The translations under genes and the position numbers were made by a program. The notes under the pieces were generated by a model. The model made no database searches and was not told where the DNA came from. It worked only from the letters and a program-made list of their open reading frames with translations. A stretch of 64,000 nucleotides of DNA from the NCBI GenBank assembly GCA_964355075.1, contig CAYHCF010000011.1, positions 32,337-96,336 of the forward strand. Direction: 5' to 3'. Below, one piece after another: positions 33,044 through 42,086 of this stretch (the stretch's first letter is position 1; the number at the start of each line of letters is the position of its first letter). This DNA comes from B1 sp964355075 (GTDB lineage Bacteria > Bacteroidota > Bacteroidia > UKL13-3).

Positions 33044-34618
33044 TTACTGAACAATAATTTTCCGGGTATAAACTTTCGTCCCATCATTAACCCGAAGAAA
33101 ATAAATTCCTTTAGGAGCGTTTGTAAAATCTATTTCATTGGAGCTTAGCTGTTGATTCATTTCTTCGCCTAATAAATTAAAAATCTGAATTGAGAATTTT
33201 TTAGTATTGTCTCCTTCAATTTTAACTAAACCCGAAGATGGATTAGGATAAATATTTACAAAATCATTTGTATTCACTAACTCGCGTAGTCCAGTGCCTG
33301 TTGGTGTATACGACCACAATTCAAGTCCATTAGCTACATCGCTATTCGAAAAGAAAACAGTATTTTTGAAAATGAAAGGATTGCCGGGATAACTGGAAGG
33401 AAGATATTTTTTTGTTCCTGCTTCTGTACCATCCGTTTCCCAAAAACCTTTGATTTGAGTGGATCCTGACATGGTAAATCCAGTGTACATTTTATTATTT
33501 AAAACAATAAAAGAAGCGTGCACACCCAGACTGTCTGAAACCCGCACAGTTCCTGTGGCAGTACCATCCGACTTCCAGTAACGCATTTCAGAATAAGGCG
33601 GTACAGTAAGGGATTTCATATATAAAGTAAAAAGGAAATTGTTGTTCGCACCGATAACCTGTCCCGCTGAGTCCATTACTAAGGTTGTTCCTGAGGCCGT
33701 TCCATCACTCTTCCATAGCTTTCCATTGGTAGTAAAAAACATTTTGTTTGCAAAAATAGTGGCTTTGTTAAAAGCGGTATCTGTAATTTTCAACGTGCCG
33801 GCAGCTGTACCATCCGTTTTCCAAATCCCGGTTGCACTATTCGTTCCAAAATATAATTCGTTTTGATAAACAATGAAGTTTCCGGGATTGGTGATTCCTG
33901 CTTTTACCAGTGTAGTTCCACCTGCTGTACCATCACTTGAGTAAAGCTGATACAAGCCCAGCGTGGTGCCGGCTGAGAAATACACTTTCCCTTTAAAAGC
34001 AACCATTGGTTTTCCTTCCGATCCACCATATTTTAATGTTCCTCCATTGTTTCCCGGATTCAAATCAATCACCTCCTGAGTTCCACCCGCAGTGCCATCA
34101 GTCACCCAAAGTTCGCGTCCGTTATATTGCCACATATCAAAAAACAATTTATTTCCCACCACTGTAAAATTTTGGGGATATCCTCCTCCGGTTCCAGGAT
34201 AGCCGGGATGTGGCATTGTCTTAACCAGAACCGGAATGCTTCCGTCGGTTTTCCATAAGTGCGTGGTATCGCCCGAGGTAGTCCCTTGTTTATTCACAGA
34301 AAAGTATAAAAACCCATTCACACCCGCTCGCAAAGTAACCACCCCCCCAATAGCCGAGGATATAATACTGTCTTTTAAAACCACTGTATTTGCTGCCGTT
34401 CCATCCGATTTCCATAAGGCATGCCAATAAGCTCCTGAATTTCCGGCATTCGTATGAAAATACATTATTCCGTTTACCTCCATAAATTGGTCTGGTTGTG
34501 AAACAAAATTAGCCCCAGGATTGAGGTCTTTAAATAATGCCTGAGCACCCGAATTAATACTCCAACCCATTAGGCCAAACCAGGTGATTGCTACCAATTT
34601 AGTAATTTTTGTTTTCAT
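33044..34618 (-). CDS. ELWxxDGT-repeat surface protein with T9SS sorting domain
   Basis: The ATG at 34618 gives 524 residues with a signal peptide (KLVAITWFGLMGWSINSGAQ). About ten repeats of the form L-W-K-S-D-G-T-A-x-G-T run through the protein (ALWKSDGTAANTVVL, ELWVTDGTAGGTQEV, KLWKSDGTASGTTLV and others), likely blades of a beta-propeller. The last about 75 residues are a T9SS type A sorting domain (VNIYPNPSSGLVKIEG, FSIQIFNLLGEEM, PKGIYFLRVNDGTKVYTRKIIVQ). It is a secreted or surface-bound adhesin-like protein of unknown partner. An in-frame start 11 codons earlier would weaken the signal peptide. Confidence 0.87.
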   Translation of the reverse strand: MKTKITKLVAITWFGLMGWSINSGAQALFKDLNPGANFVSQPDQFMEVNGIMYFHTNAGNSGAYWHALWKSDGTAANTVVLKDSIISSAIGGVVTLRAGVNGFLYFSVNKQGTTSGDTTHLWKTDGSIPVLVKTMPHPGYPGTGGGYPQNFTVVGNKLFFDMWQYNGRELWVTDGTAGGTQEVIDLNPGNNGGTLKYGGSEGKPMVAFKGKVYFSAGTTLGLYQLYSSDGTAGGTTLVKAGITNPGNFIVYQNELYFGTNSATGIWKTDGTAAGTLKITDTAFNKATIFANKMFFTTNGKLWKSDGTASGTTLVMDSAGQVIGANNNFLFTLYMKSLTVPPYSEMRYWKSDGTATGTVRVSDSLGVHASFIVLNNKMYTGFTMSGSTQIKGFWETDGTEAGTKKYLPSSYPGNPFIFKNTVFFSNSDVANGLELWSYTPTGTGLRELVNTNDFVNIYPNPSSGLVKIEGDNTKKFSIQIFNLLGEEMNQQLSSNEIDFTNAPKGIYFLRVNDGTKVYTRKIIVQ

Positions 34619-35059
34619 TTTAATGATATAGTTATTGTCAATTATTTTCAACTCATTTGGCTTTTCGGTACCGCCATGATTTTTTTCTGGTTTCTGATCT
34701 CCACTCTAACAAAATGTTTTTAATGGTCAAAGCCAATACAAGGGTAATGAAAAATAACTATTTATTATACGATACATAGAATAATTTCATCAAATATTAA
34801 ATACTAAAATATATATTTTTCCGGTTAACCCATTAACAGGATCGAAAATCCTAACAAAATATTTCCGATAAATTTTCAATAATTCGGTAAAATGGAAGGA
34901 TACAAATTAGAAAATACTACTTTTGTCGAATAAAATCAGGTTGTAATGTAATAAACATCAGACCTATTTACTTTGAAACAGAAGAAAGATACCCAAGTCT
35001 TAAATATTTATCTTTATCGGACAAGAATATTAATCGTTTAATAATTGTAAAAAATTAAT
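34619..35059. other. AT-rich intergenic region with a promoter-like box
   Basis: No ORF of coding character is seen in these 441 bases between divergent genes. A perfect -7 type box, TACTTTTG, lies on the plus strand at 34918-34925, about 135 bp before the truncated ORF at 35060; no matching -33 element was found. Confidence 0.45.
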
Positions 35060-35248
35060 GTGATGAAAAAAATCAATTTGGTACTATTTTTTTTGTTTTC
35101 AATGAACATTTCTTTTGCCCAAAATTACGAATGGGCAAAAAGCGTTGGAAGTAATGCCTATGATGCCGGCACCTGTCAGGCAATGGACAGCTCAGGTAAT
35201 GTAAATATTACCGGCCATTTTCCGCCCGATCGAAGTACAACAATATAA
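35060..35248 (+). pseudogene. Truncated start of an SBBP-repeat-type secreted protein
   Basis: The 62-codon ORF has a good signal peptide (LVLFFLFSMNISFAQ) followed by NYEWAKSVGSNAYDAGTCQA and SSGNVNITGHF, which is the first beta-propeller repeat (SBBP-like) of a type of large secreted Bacteroidota protein. After this the frame ends with unrelated PPDRSTTI and a stop. The rest of the gene, expected to be over 300 residues, is missing. It is most likely a deletion remnant. Confidence 0.6.
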
Positions 35249-35358
35249 AGACAAACACAGGCATTCGATGAATCCAAATTTTGGATCAAATAGCAGGATT
35301 GTTATTAACCCGATTTACTGACTATGTAATTATTGATTAAAATAGCATTAATTTTATA

Positions 35359-35396
35359 TGATTATAATCACATTAATGTTTGTGATTAATATCACC
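35359..35396. promoter_or_regulatory. Two Crp/Fnr-like palindromes
   Basis: TGATTATAATCA (35359-35370) is a perfect 12-bp palindrome, and TGTGATTAATATCACC (35381-35396) fits the Crp/Fnr family pattern TGTGA-N6-TCAC with perfect GTGAT/ATCAC arms. The second is centred about 65 bases upstream of the start point predicted from the -7 box at 35440, a usual activator position. Confidence 0.5.
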
Positions 35397-35439
35397 TTAA
35401 AAGCCAATAAGCGTCATAAAATTGCCCTGCCCAACAAAA

Positions 35440-35447
35440 TACCTTTG
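35440..35447 (+). promoter_or_regulatory. -7 promoter box before the His-containing ORF
   Basis: TACCTTTG matches TAnnTTTG apart from one T and lies 33 bp before the start codon at 35481, downstream of two Crp/Fnr-like palindromes. Confidence 0.4.
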
Positions 35448-35480
35448 CCGCATTCATATTAATATTCTTTTTAATCAGAA

Positions 35481-35864
35481 ATGATTACCAAATCAATTTA
35501 TTTTAGTACGTTATTAATCTTTTTGTGGTCAGTCATTATGTTCCACGAAATAATTCCACATTACCATCCCGAAGGAAATACGCAAAAAGTAAAGATATTA
35601 TTAGATAACACGCACAACAATAATACCAATAACAGTAACGAAAAGAGCGATGAAGATGGTATTTTAGATAATATCCTGGTAATTCTATACAAACAACGTA
35701 TCCTGATAAGTCCATCTTTTGTTTTTGTTACTATTTCTCCTTTTATAGTAAAATTGGTTATTCCATACTCAATAAGTTCCATTAAATATTTCAAAACAAA
35801 ATCTCCGCCTATTAAATTGATTAGCGGTAGATTGCGATTATTACGGGCTCCCCCATTTTCGTAA
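35481..35864 (+). CDS. Small membrane-associated protein with His motif, unknown
   Basis: The 127-residue protein has an N-terminal hydrophobic segment (STLLIFLWSVIMF) followed at once by HEIIPHYHP, three His in seven residues, an Asn/Asp-rich middle (NTHNNNTNNSNEKSDEDG), a second hydrophobic stretch (FVFVTISPFIVKLVI) and the tail LRLLRAPPFS. The layout resembles small Bacteroidota proteins found with metal-handling or respiratory genes, but I cannot name a family. It is followed 107 bp later by the haem lipoprotein gene on the same strand, and the two may share the Crp/Fnr-like control region. Confidence 0.6.
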   Translation: MITKSIYFSTLLIFLWSVIMFHEIIPHYHPEGNTQKVKILLDNTHNNNTNNSNEKSDEDGILDNILVILYKQRILISPSFVFVTISPFIVKLVIPYSISSIKYFKTKSPPIKLISGRLRLLRAPPFS

Positions 35865-35971
35865 ATTTATCTTGTATTGGCAGGTATTTAATTACCTCCA
35901 ATTAACAAAAACAATCCAGTAATAATAATTCGAAATAGATAATTAAGAAATAATAATTAAATAATAACAAA

Positions 35972-37168
35972 ATGAAAAGTAAAAATATATTAAAAATAGC
36001 ATTAATATTTGCTATCGGTTCAATTTTTTGGGTAGGTTGTAAAAAAGATGAAAAAAAGATCGTTGATCCAATTGTTACACCAACTACAAGTACCACAGAA
36101 TTGACCTCCTTAAAAGTTACCACGGCACCTACATTAGATGGAACCGTAGATGCCGCATGGGCAAACTGTAATAAATTAACAGGAACAGCATCGGTTCCAA
36201 ACCTGACTGATTTCGCTTTCTTTACCGGTGAGAAATATTCTTTTACCATGCGTTCCATGTATGATGCCAGTAATGTGTATTTTTTAGTTGAATACGCTGA
36301 TCCAAAAGAAAGTGTTGACCGTGAATCCTGGTATTTTGATGCTGTAACAAAACTTTGGAAACAACAAAACAAATTTGCAACTTCGGCTACCGATAAATAC
36401 TATGAAGATAAATTTGCTTTTATGTGGCCTACAAATACTGCAGCAGCAGATTTTACTACAAATACATGTTATTCAACATGCCATGGTGTTAATCAAACAC
36501 TTGGATACACTACTACTACAAAACACTATTCTGCAACCGGTGAAGTTATAGATTTATGGCATTGGAAAAGAGTACGCACGGGTGTAAATAATCAGGTTGA
36601 CGATCAAAAATGCATCGCCATCGTTGATGTAAATAATCCTACTGCTACTGAAAAGAAAGAAGGAGGCAGAGGATCAGATGCTAAAACAGCCGGTGGATAT
36701 TCTGATAATATAATATCCCTGCCACTTGGCGGAGATACTACTAAAATGGTTACCGTACCTAAATATGTAATTCCAAATAAAACCGACTACTCATCTATTG
36801 CACAGACAGATATTGATAATGGAACTGCTAAACTTATTACTGCTGTTTCAACCAATGGAGTACTTACTTATTCAGGTGGAACCATTGATCCAACAAGCGA
36901 TGCAGGTTATAATGCAGGTACCGGCGCAAAAAGATTTCCAAGTGTAACCAATGCGGGTGCTTTTGTTGGAAGTCGCGGAGATATTACCTGTTTGGCTAAA
37001 CATACCGGAACCGGTTGGGTAATTGAAATAAAACGTGCCCTGACCACAACAGATGCAATTAATGATGTTCAGTATGATGTTAGCAAAACTTATATGTTTG
37101 GGTTTGCTATTTTTGAAAATGCTGCCATCGGACATGGTATTAAAACAAATTTGTTATTGAAATTTTAA
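35972..37168 (+). CDS. Ethylbenzene-dehydrogenase-like haem lipoprotein
   Basis: The 398-residue protein has a lipobox (WVGC, Cys about 23), so it is anchored in an outer or inner membrane leaflet. The body follows the ethylbenzene dehydrogenase gamma-like haem-binding domain (EB_dh): LDGTVDAAWANC, VYFLVEYADPKES, YEDKFAFMWP, WHWKRVRTG and a closing YMFGFAIFENA. A CYSTCH motif (about residues 166-171) could bind c-type haem, but as CxxxCH instead of CxxCH. Such proteins pass electrons outside the cytoplasm. Expression control by an oxygen- or nitric-oxide-responsive Crp/Fnr protein would fit the palindromes upstream (inference). Confidence 0.75.
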   Translation: MKSKNILKIALIFAIGSIFWVGCKKDEKKIVDPIVTPTTSTTELTSLKVTTAPTLDGTVDAAWANCNKLTGTASVPNLTDFAFFTGEKYSFTMRSMYDASNVYFLVEYADPKESVDRESWYFDAVTKLWKQQNKFATSATDKYYEDKFAFMWPTNTAAADFTTNTCYSTCHGVNQTLGYTTTTKHYSATGEVIDLWHWKRVRTGVNNQVDDQKCIAIVDVNNPTATEKKEGGRGSDAKTAGGYSDNIISLPLGGDTTKMVTVPKYVIPNKTDYSSIAQTDIDNGTAKLITAVSTNGVLTYSGGTIDPTSDAGYNAGTGAKRFPSVTNAGAFVGSRGDITCLAKHTGTGWVIEIKRALTTTDAINDVQYDVSKTYMFGFAIFENAAIGHGIKTNLLLKF

Positions 37169-37190
37169 ACCAGATTAATTAATCCAATGA

Positions 37191-37223
37191 AAAGGCTGCC
37201 AATGAAAGGCAGCCTTTTTTTTT
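37191..37223 (+). terminator. Rho-independent terminator after the haem lipoprotein gene
   Basis: A perfect 10-bp stem (AAAGGCTGCC/GGCAGCCTTT) with a seven-base loop ends in a run of nine T (37215-37223), 22 bp after the stop codon. Confidence 0.92.
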
Positions 37224-37297
37224 CAACAAAATAGATCATAAATTCAATTCGGTCACGAATAACCAATCAACTGCTTATTGTCTTCAGATAAGCTTCG

Positions 37298-39757
37298 TTA
37301 AACCGGATCCACATCCGCATAAACCGTAACACTGCGGAATAATTTGTCTTCTTTTAGTAATTCCATACTCCGTGCTATATGCTGTTTAACAGCAACCAGA
37401 TCCGAATCATTTCTTTTTATTTTTATGAGCATTTCTTTGAGGTACTGATTGCGGATTCTGCCTACATGCGGACTTTCAGGTCCGAGTAAAATAATTTTTC
37501 CTTTTTGCAAAAAGATCTCCTTTAAATGTGCAGCAGCCCGATCCACTAATTGATAATCTTTGTGTTTTAGAATTATTTTAATAAGCCTGAAATAAGGAGG
37601 GTATGCATATTTCTGACGTTCATCTAACTCGCGTTCAAGCAAAGCCTCATATTGATGATGGATTACCGCCTGCAACACAAAATGATTCGGAGTGCTGCTT
37701 TGTATGATTACCTTGCCCTGCTGGTGTTTTCTACCTGCTCTTCCACTTACCTGAAGTAATAGTTGAAAGGCCCGCTCATGCGCCCTGAAATCAGGAAACG
37801 CCAGTAAAGCATCGGCATTGATAACGCCTACCAGGCTTACATGTTCAAAATCTAAACCCTTGCTGAGCATTTGAGTTCCTACCAAAATATCAAATTGTTT
37901 TTCCTCAAAGCTTCTGATAATTTTTTCGTGACCGAATTTGGTTTTAACGGCATCTAAATCTAATCTTGCTATTCGGGCTAAGGGTAATAACCGGTGCAAT
38001 TCATCTTCAATTTTTTCGGTACCTACTCCTTTTAATGTTAAATGCGTGGAACCGCAAGCTCCACAGGTATTGGGCAGTTTTTGGGTATAACCACAATAAT
38101 GACATTTTAAGGAATCAATAAATTTATGATACGTTAAACTGATATCGCAATTTTTGCATTTGGGTACCCAGGCACAAACATTACAGGTGAGTACAGGTGC
38201 ATATCCCCTCCTGTTCTGAAATAAAATGACCTGTTCCTCTTTTTCCAGGGCATCTTTAATGGCATTAAACAGTGCGGAAGAAATGTTTTCCTGAACCATC
38301 TTTTTGGTTCTTTTTTCTTCAGTAAGGTTGCAGGTTTCGATGATGGGCATGGCCACATCTCCAAAACGCTTATCAAGCACTACCCAGGCGTATTTTCCCT
38401 TTTGAGCCTGATAAAAAGTTTCGAATGCCGGTGTGGCGGAACCCAGTATGGTATGGCAGCCCCAAATACGGGAAAGCATCATGGCAGCATCGCGTGCATG
38501 GTAACGGGGTGCAGGATCATTTTGCTTAAAACTCGATTCATGTTCTTCATCAACAATGGTTAAACCCAGGTTTTGAAAAGGCAAAAACACTGCACTTCTT
38601 GCACCAATAATCACTTTATATTTTCCTTGTTTCACCTGTTGCCATATTTCAACCTTTTCGTTATCGCCATATTTTGAATGATAAGAAATACACTGATCGC
38701 CAAAATATTTTCTTACGCGGTGAACAATTTGAGAAGTAAGTGCAATTTCAGGCAATAAAAATAATACCTGTTTACCCTGAGCCAGAATCTCTTCTATGAG
38801 CCGCACATACACATGTGTTTTACCACTGCCGGTTACTCCCTGTAGCAGAGTAATATCTTTACTGATAAAGGATTCCTTTATTTTCAGAAAAGCCTCCTCC
38901 TGATCTGGGTTCAAAATAAAATCTTCTTTAGGAATGGCTTCAATTTTGATCCGGTCAACGGTGATCGAATAGGTTTCTAAAATTCCTTTTTTAAGAAATG
39001 TATTTAAGGTTGATAGTGAAACATTTGCAGTTCTTAATAACAATGCCTTGTCGATATGAGCGTTTTCAGGTTGTAAATGAAGAAAGGCCATCAAAAGGTT
39101 TAATTGTTTCTCCTGTTTTTCCAGTTTGGCAAACAAATTTTCCAGGGCTTTTTCGTTTGAATAGGCCTCATTGAATTTGTAACAGATCAGCACTTTTTCT
39201 TTATAGGCTTCTTCCAAATCTTCTTTAATCAGGATGGCACCTTTTACAGCCATACTTTTTACCAGTGGAAATACATTCTTGAGTTGAATAATTTCACTTA
39301 TTTCCTGCAAAGTTAAAACATGCCTTACTTCAATGGCTTCCCATATTAAATACTCCCGATCATCCAGTTCAACAGAACCCGGTTCAAAAGAAGGATGAGC
39401 AACAATTTTTGTTTCACTTTCAAGCTTCAGCGCGGCCGGTAAAGCTGCATTCATTACCTCTCCCAGGCTACATAAATAATAGTTACTGAGCCATTCCCAA
39501 AATTTTAAATGAATGGGTTCAACAACGGGCGCCTCATCAATGACCGAATAAATATATTTTGCCTCATATTTTAACGGGGGCTGGTAATGAATATGATAGA
39601 TCAGGGCTGAATAAGCCTTTTTGCTTCCAAACTGTACTGCCACTCTTTTCCCAATAGCCAGTTCCTGCTCCCATTCTTTGGGCACACGATAGGTATAAAC
39701 CTGATTGAGGTGCAAAGGAATAATAACATCTATGAATGTGGCAAAGTTTTCAGACAC
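37298..39757 (-). CDS. priA: Primosomal protein N' (replication restart helicase)
   Basis: PriA reloads the replicative helicase at stalled forks. The 819-residue protein has an N-terminal DNA-binding region, then the helicase core: Walker A GVTGSGKTHVY, DEEHESSFKQ (DEEH box), LGSATPAFET, and the second RecA-like lobe with QMLSKGLDFEHVSLVGV and QVSGRAGR. Between the lobes lie the zinc-binding Cys pairs (CNVCAWVPKCKNC, CHYCG, CGACG). All signatures are intact. It stands alone, separated from the haem lipoprotein gene by a strong terminator. Confidence 0.96.
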   Translation of the reverse strand: MSENFATFIDVIIPLHLNQVYTYRVPKEWEQELAIGKRVAVQFGSKKAYSALIYHIHYQPPLKYEAKYIYSVIDEAPVVEPIHLKFWEWLSNYYLCSLGEVMNAALPAALKLESETKIVAHPSFEPGSVELDDREYLIWEAIEVRHVLTLQEISEIIQLKNVFPLVKSMAVKGAILIKEDLEEAYKEKVLICYKFNEAYSNEKALENLFAKLEKQEKQLNLLMAFLHLQPENAHIDKALLLRTANVSLSTLNTFLKKGILETYSITVDRIKIEAIPKEDFILNPDQEEAFLKIKESFISKDITLLQGVTGSGKTHVYVRLIEEILAQGKQVLFLLPEIALTSQIVHRVRKYFGDQCISYHSKYGDNEKVEIWQQVKQGKYKVIIGARSAVFLPFQNLGLTIVDEEHESSFKQNDPAPRYHARDAAMMLSRIWGCHTILGSATPAFETFYQAQKGKYAWVVLDKRFGDVAMPIIETCNLTEEKRTKKMVQENISSALFNAIKDALEKEEQVILFQNRRGYAPVLTCNVCAWVPKCKNCDISLTYHKFIDSLKCHYCGYTQKLPNTCGACGSTHLTLKGVGTEKIEDELHRLLPLARIARLDLDAVKTKFGHEKIIRSFEEKQFDILVGTQMLSKGLDFEHVSLVGVINADALLAFPDFRAHERAFQLLLQVSGRAGRKHQQGKVIIQSSTPNHFVLQAVIHHQYEALLERELDERQKYAYPPYFRLIKIILKHKDYQLVDRAAAHLKEIFLQKGKIILLGPESPHVGRIRNQYLKEMLIKIKRNDSDLVAVKQHIARSMELLKEDKLFRSVTVYADVDPV

Positions 39758-39853
39758 GATTTTTCTAATAATTAGTGCATTTTTTGGGGCTCCAATTTAA
39801 TCTATTTTTACAGGATCCGGAGATTATTAAAAAATCATTTCTTATTATTGTAA

Positions 39854-40534
39854 ATGGTAAAAACCTATAAAAAATTCATATTCTTCTCGTTTTTCAGTAT
39901 TCTGTTTTTTGTTTCTCCGCTGATTTCCAAAGGCCAGGATATCCTTATTAAAAAAAACGGGGATGAACTGAAAGTAAAAGTAACAGAAATTAACCAAATT
40001 GATATTATTTTTATTTATTCCGACAGCCTTTCCGGACCGCTATATATCATTTCGAAATCAGAAGTATTCATGATTAAATTTAGCAATGGGGTAAAGGAGG
40101 TTTTTGATATAAATAAGGATGAAAATTATAATGATAATCAGGGTCTTTCCGCAAAAAACAGGATTGAAATAAAGGCAGGGAAATATTATCACCAAAAAAG
40201 AAGAATAGGTTATAGCGTTTTATTCAACATGATCGAAACAAGTAATAATCACGCTGCTATAATAGAATTAGAAATAGCCAGAAGACAAAAGAAATTGCGA
40301 AGCATTTTTTTATATTCCTCTTTTCCCCTTGCCTATGCAGGTCTTGGTTTTCTTATCAATGGTTTAGAAACTGCATCATACGGTTCTTATGATATTAATG
40401 AAGGCGTCTTCCTGACCGGATTGGGAGTTATAGGCATCTTAGGGGGTGGAACGCTCCTGTCTTTATCTATAAAGTCGAACAGTCATTTTAAAATGCACCT
40501 TGAAAAAGCCATCAAACTTTACAATAAATCCTAA
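39854..40534 (+). CDS. Exported membrane protein of unknown function, paralogue 1
   Basis: The 226-residue protein has a signal or anchor segment (FFSFFSILFFVSPLISKGQ), then DILIKKNGDELKVKVTEINQ and SEVFMIKFSNGVKEVFD, a small beta-rich module common in Bacteroidota exported proteins, and two C-terminal hydrophobic stretches (FLYSSFPLAYAGLGFLING, GVFLTGLGVIGILGGG). HAAIIELEIARRQKK precedes them. The next gene (40590) encodes a clear paralogue with the same order. No family name is recognised; probably an envelope protein with a periplasmic N-domain. Confidence 0.65.
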   Translation: MVKTYKKFIFFSFFSILFFVSPLISKGQDILIKKNGDELKVKVTEINQIDIIFIYSDSLSGPLYIISKSEVFMIKFSNGVKEVFDINKDENYNDNQGLSAKNRIEIKAGKYYHQKRRIGYSVLFNMIETSNNHAAIIELEIARRQKKLRSIFLYSSFPLAYAGLGFLINGLETASYGSYDINEGVFLTGLGVIGILGGGTLLSLSIKSNSHFKMHLEKAIKLYNKS

Positions 40535-40589
40535 CGATTAATTGTTTTAATCCCTAACTTTGAATGGATACAAAATCTCATTTTAAAAT

Positions 40590-41252
40590 ATGAAACAAAT
40601 TCTTTTTTTGCTTGTTATCTGGTTTTTTTCGATTACTTGTTCCGATGCTCAGGATATCCTCTATAAAAAAAATGGAGAGGAATTACGGGTGAAAGTTTCG
40701 GAAATTAATGCTACTGATATTATTTTCAACTATTTCGACACCCTTGAAAACCTTTTATACATCATACCAAAGGCGGATGTTTTTATGATAAAATATGCCA
40801 ATGGAATCAAGGAAGTATTCAATTCGGGTCCTGTACCAGATTCTAAAAACCGTTACAACGAGTCTTCAAATAATAATATAATTGAAAAAAGAGGATTTAG
40901 GTATTATCAAAATGGAGTATGGTTAGGCAAAGAATCTGTTGAAGGGATTATTCTCGAATCAAAAAACCATGCCGCCATTGCCGAAATGAAATTAACCAAA
41001 TCATCCGAACGATTTGGAAGCGGATTGATTATTTCGGGTATTGTTATCGGATCCATCAGCCCTTTCGTGCTTTTTATTGGGATATTGGATTATTCCTCTT
41101 ATAATTCGGGTATGAATGAATACGAGTATTTAGGTATAGTGGGAACTGCCGCCGCACTTGCTTCTGTTATAGCAGGCACCACGGTTAAGTTTCAGGCAAA
41201 ACAGCATACCGACAGAGCCATTCAAATCTACAACAAGGGACTTGAAAAATAA
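40590..41252 (+). CDS. Exported membrane protein of unknown function, paralogue 2
   Basis: The 220-residue protein repeats the plan of the preceding gene: signal segment (LFLLVIWFFSITCSDAQ), DILYKKNGEELRVKVSEINA, ADVFMIKYANGIKEVF, then HAAIAEMKLTKSSERFGSG and two hydrophobic stretches. The two genes are 55 bp apart on the same strand, indicating a tandem duplication followed by divergence. A barrel protein gene follows 87 bp later. Function unknown. Confidence 0.65.
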   Translation: MKQILFLLVIWFFSITCSDAQDILYKKNGEELRVKVSEINATDIIFNYFDTLENLLYIIPKADVFMIKYANGIKEVFNSGPVPDSKNRYNESSNNNIIEKRGFRYYQNGVWLGKESVEGIILESKNHAAIAEMKLTKSSERFGSGLIISGIVIGSISPFVLFIGILDYSSYNSGMNEYEYLGIVGTAAALASVIAGTTVKFQAKQHTDRAIQIYNKGLEK

Positions 41253-41339
41253 TGAACGAACACCTTTTTGAAAACCCTGTTATTTATTTTGTTTTCAAGA
41301 AGAACCTAAAAGAAATAAATATTAACCATAGAAAGTAAA

Positions 41340-42086
41340 ATGAACACAAAAATGAAAAATATAATATTGGTCATCAGCATTCTGATTACATCTAATAGTT
41401 TTGCACAAACTTTATATATCCCAAAAGAAGATAAACAGAGTGCTACAACCATTAACAAAAACCTCTCTACCGATAATAGTATAAAAGATCAGGAGAATCC
41501 GGTTAATACTCCTGTTTTTGATAAAAAAAATTCATTGAAAATGAGTTTAATCAGTCCATTCATTCAAACGTTTACGCTGTTTTATACCCGTTATCTGAAT
41601 GAAGAAAAAGCCATTCAGCTTGGAATTTCCACCATGAATGAATTTACCTATAGTTCCAATAAATTCACCATAACCTCTCAGGCATTTACAATAGAATACC
41701 GTTATTTATTGAGTGGAACCCATGGCATGGGTAGTTATATTCAACCCTTTTCAAGAACCATTAATTTCAATTCAACAGTGGCGATTAATGGGGGTGGTTA
41801 TTATGATTACAATCAGGGTAAATACATTTACACATCCGGATCCTCCTACCATGAAAGCTGCATTTCCACAGGTTTGGGCTTTTTAATTGGCTTCCAGAAT
41901 ACATTCAAAAACAGAATCCTGCTCGATATGTACCTGGGTCCGGTTTATTCCATTCAAATGTTTAAAAAAACAAACGCACCTGCTGGTACTTATCCAACCA
42001 CATTCCCGGATCGGGCAACATTGGATGACGCTATTCTTAAAAATTATGGAGCCAGAGCCGGTTTAAGTATTGGCTTTTTATTCTAA
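41340..42086 (+). CDS. Outer-membrane beta-barrel protein, uncharacterised
   Basis: The 248-residue protein has a signal peptide (IILVISILITSNSFAQ), a polar linker, then amphipathic strands with regularly spaced aromatics (LISPFIQTFTLFYTRYLNEE, FTIEYRYLLSG, CISTGLGFLIGFQNTFKNRI) and a C-terminal GLSIGFLF ending in Phe, as barrel assembly signals do. It resembles the small DUF3575/OmpA-like barrel group in style. It is third on the plus strand after the paralogous pair, and its last four bases overlap the end of the convergent DUF1697 gene. Confidence 0.65.
   Translation: MNTKMKNIILVISILITSNSFAQTLYIPKEDKQSATTINKNLSTDNSIKDQENPVNTPVFDKKNSLKMSLISPFIQTFTLFYTRYLNEEKAIQLGISTMNEFTYSSNKFTITSQAFTIEYRYLLSGTHGMGSYIQPFSRTINFNSTVAINGGGYYDYNQGKYIYTSGSSYHESCISTGLGFLIGFQNTFKNRILLDMYLGPVYSIQMFKKTNAPAGTYPTTFPDRATLDDAILKNYGARAGLSIGFLF

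Noticed and set aside
35902..36372. Minus-strand 156-codon ORF
   Set aside because: It is antisense to the EB_dh-like lipoprotein gene, which has a lipobox and clear family motifs.
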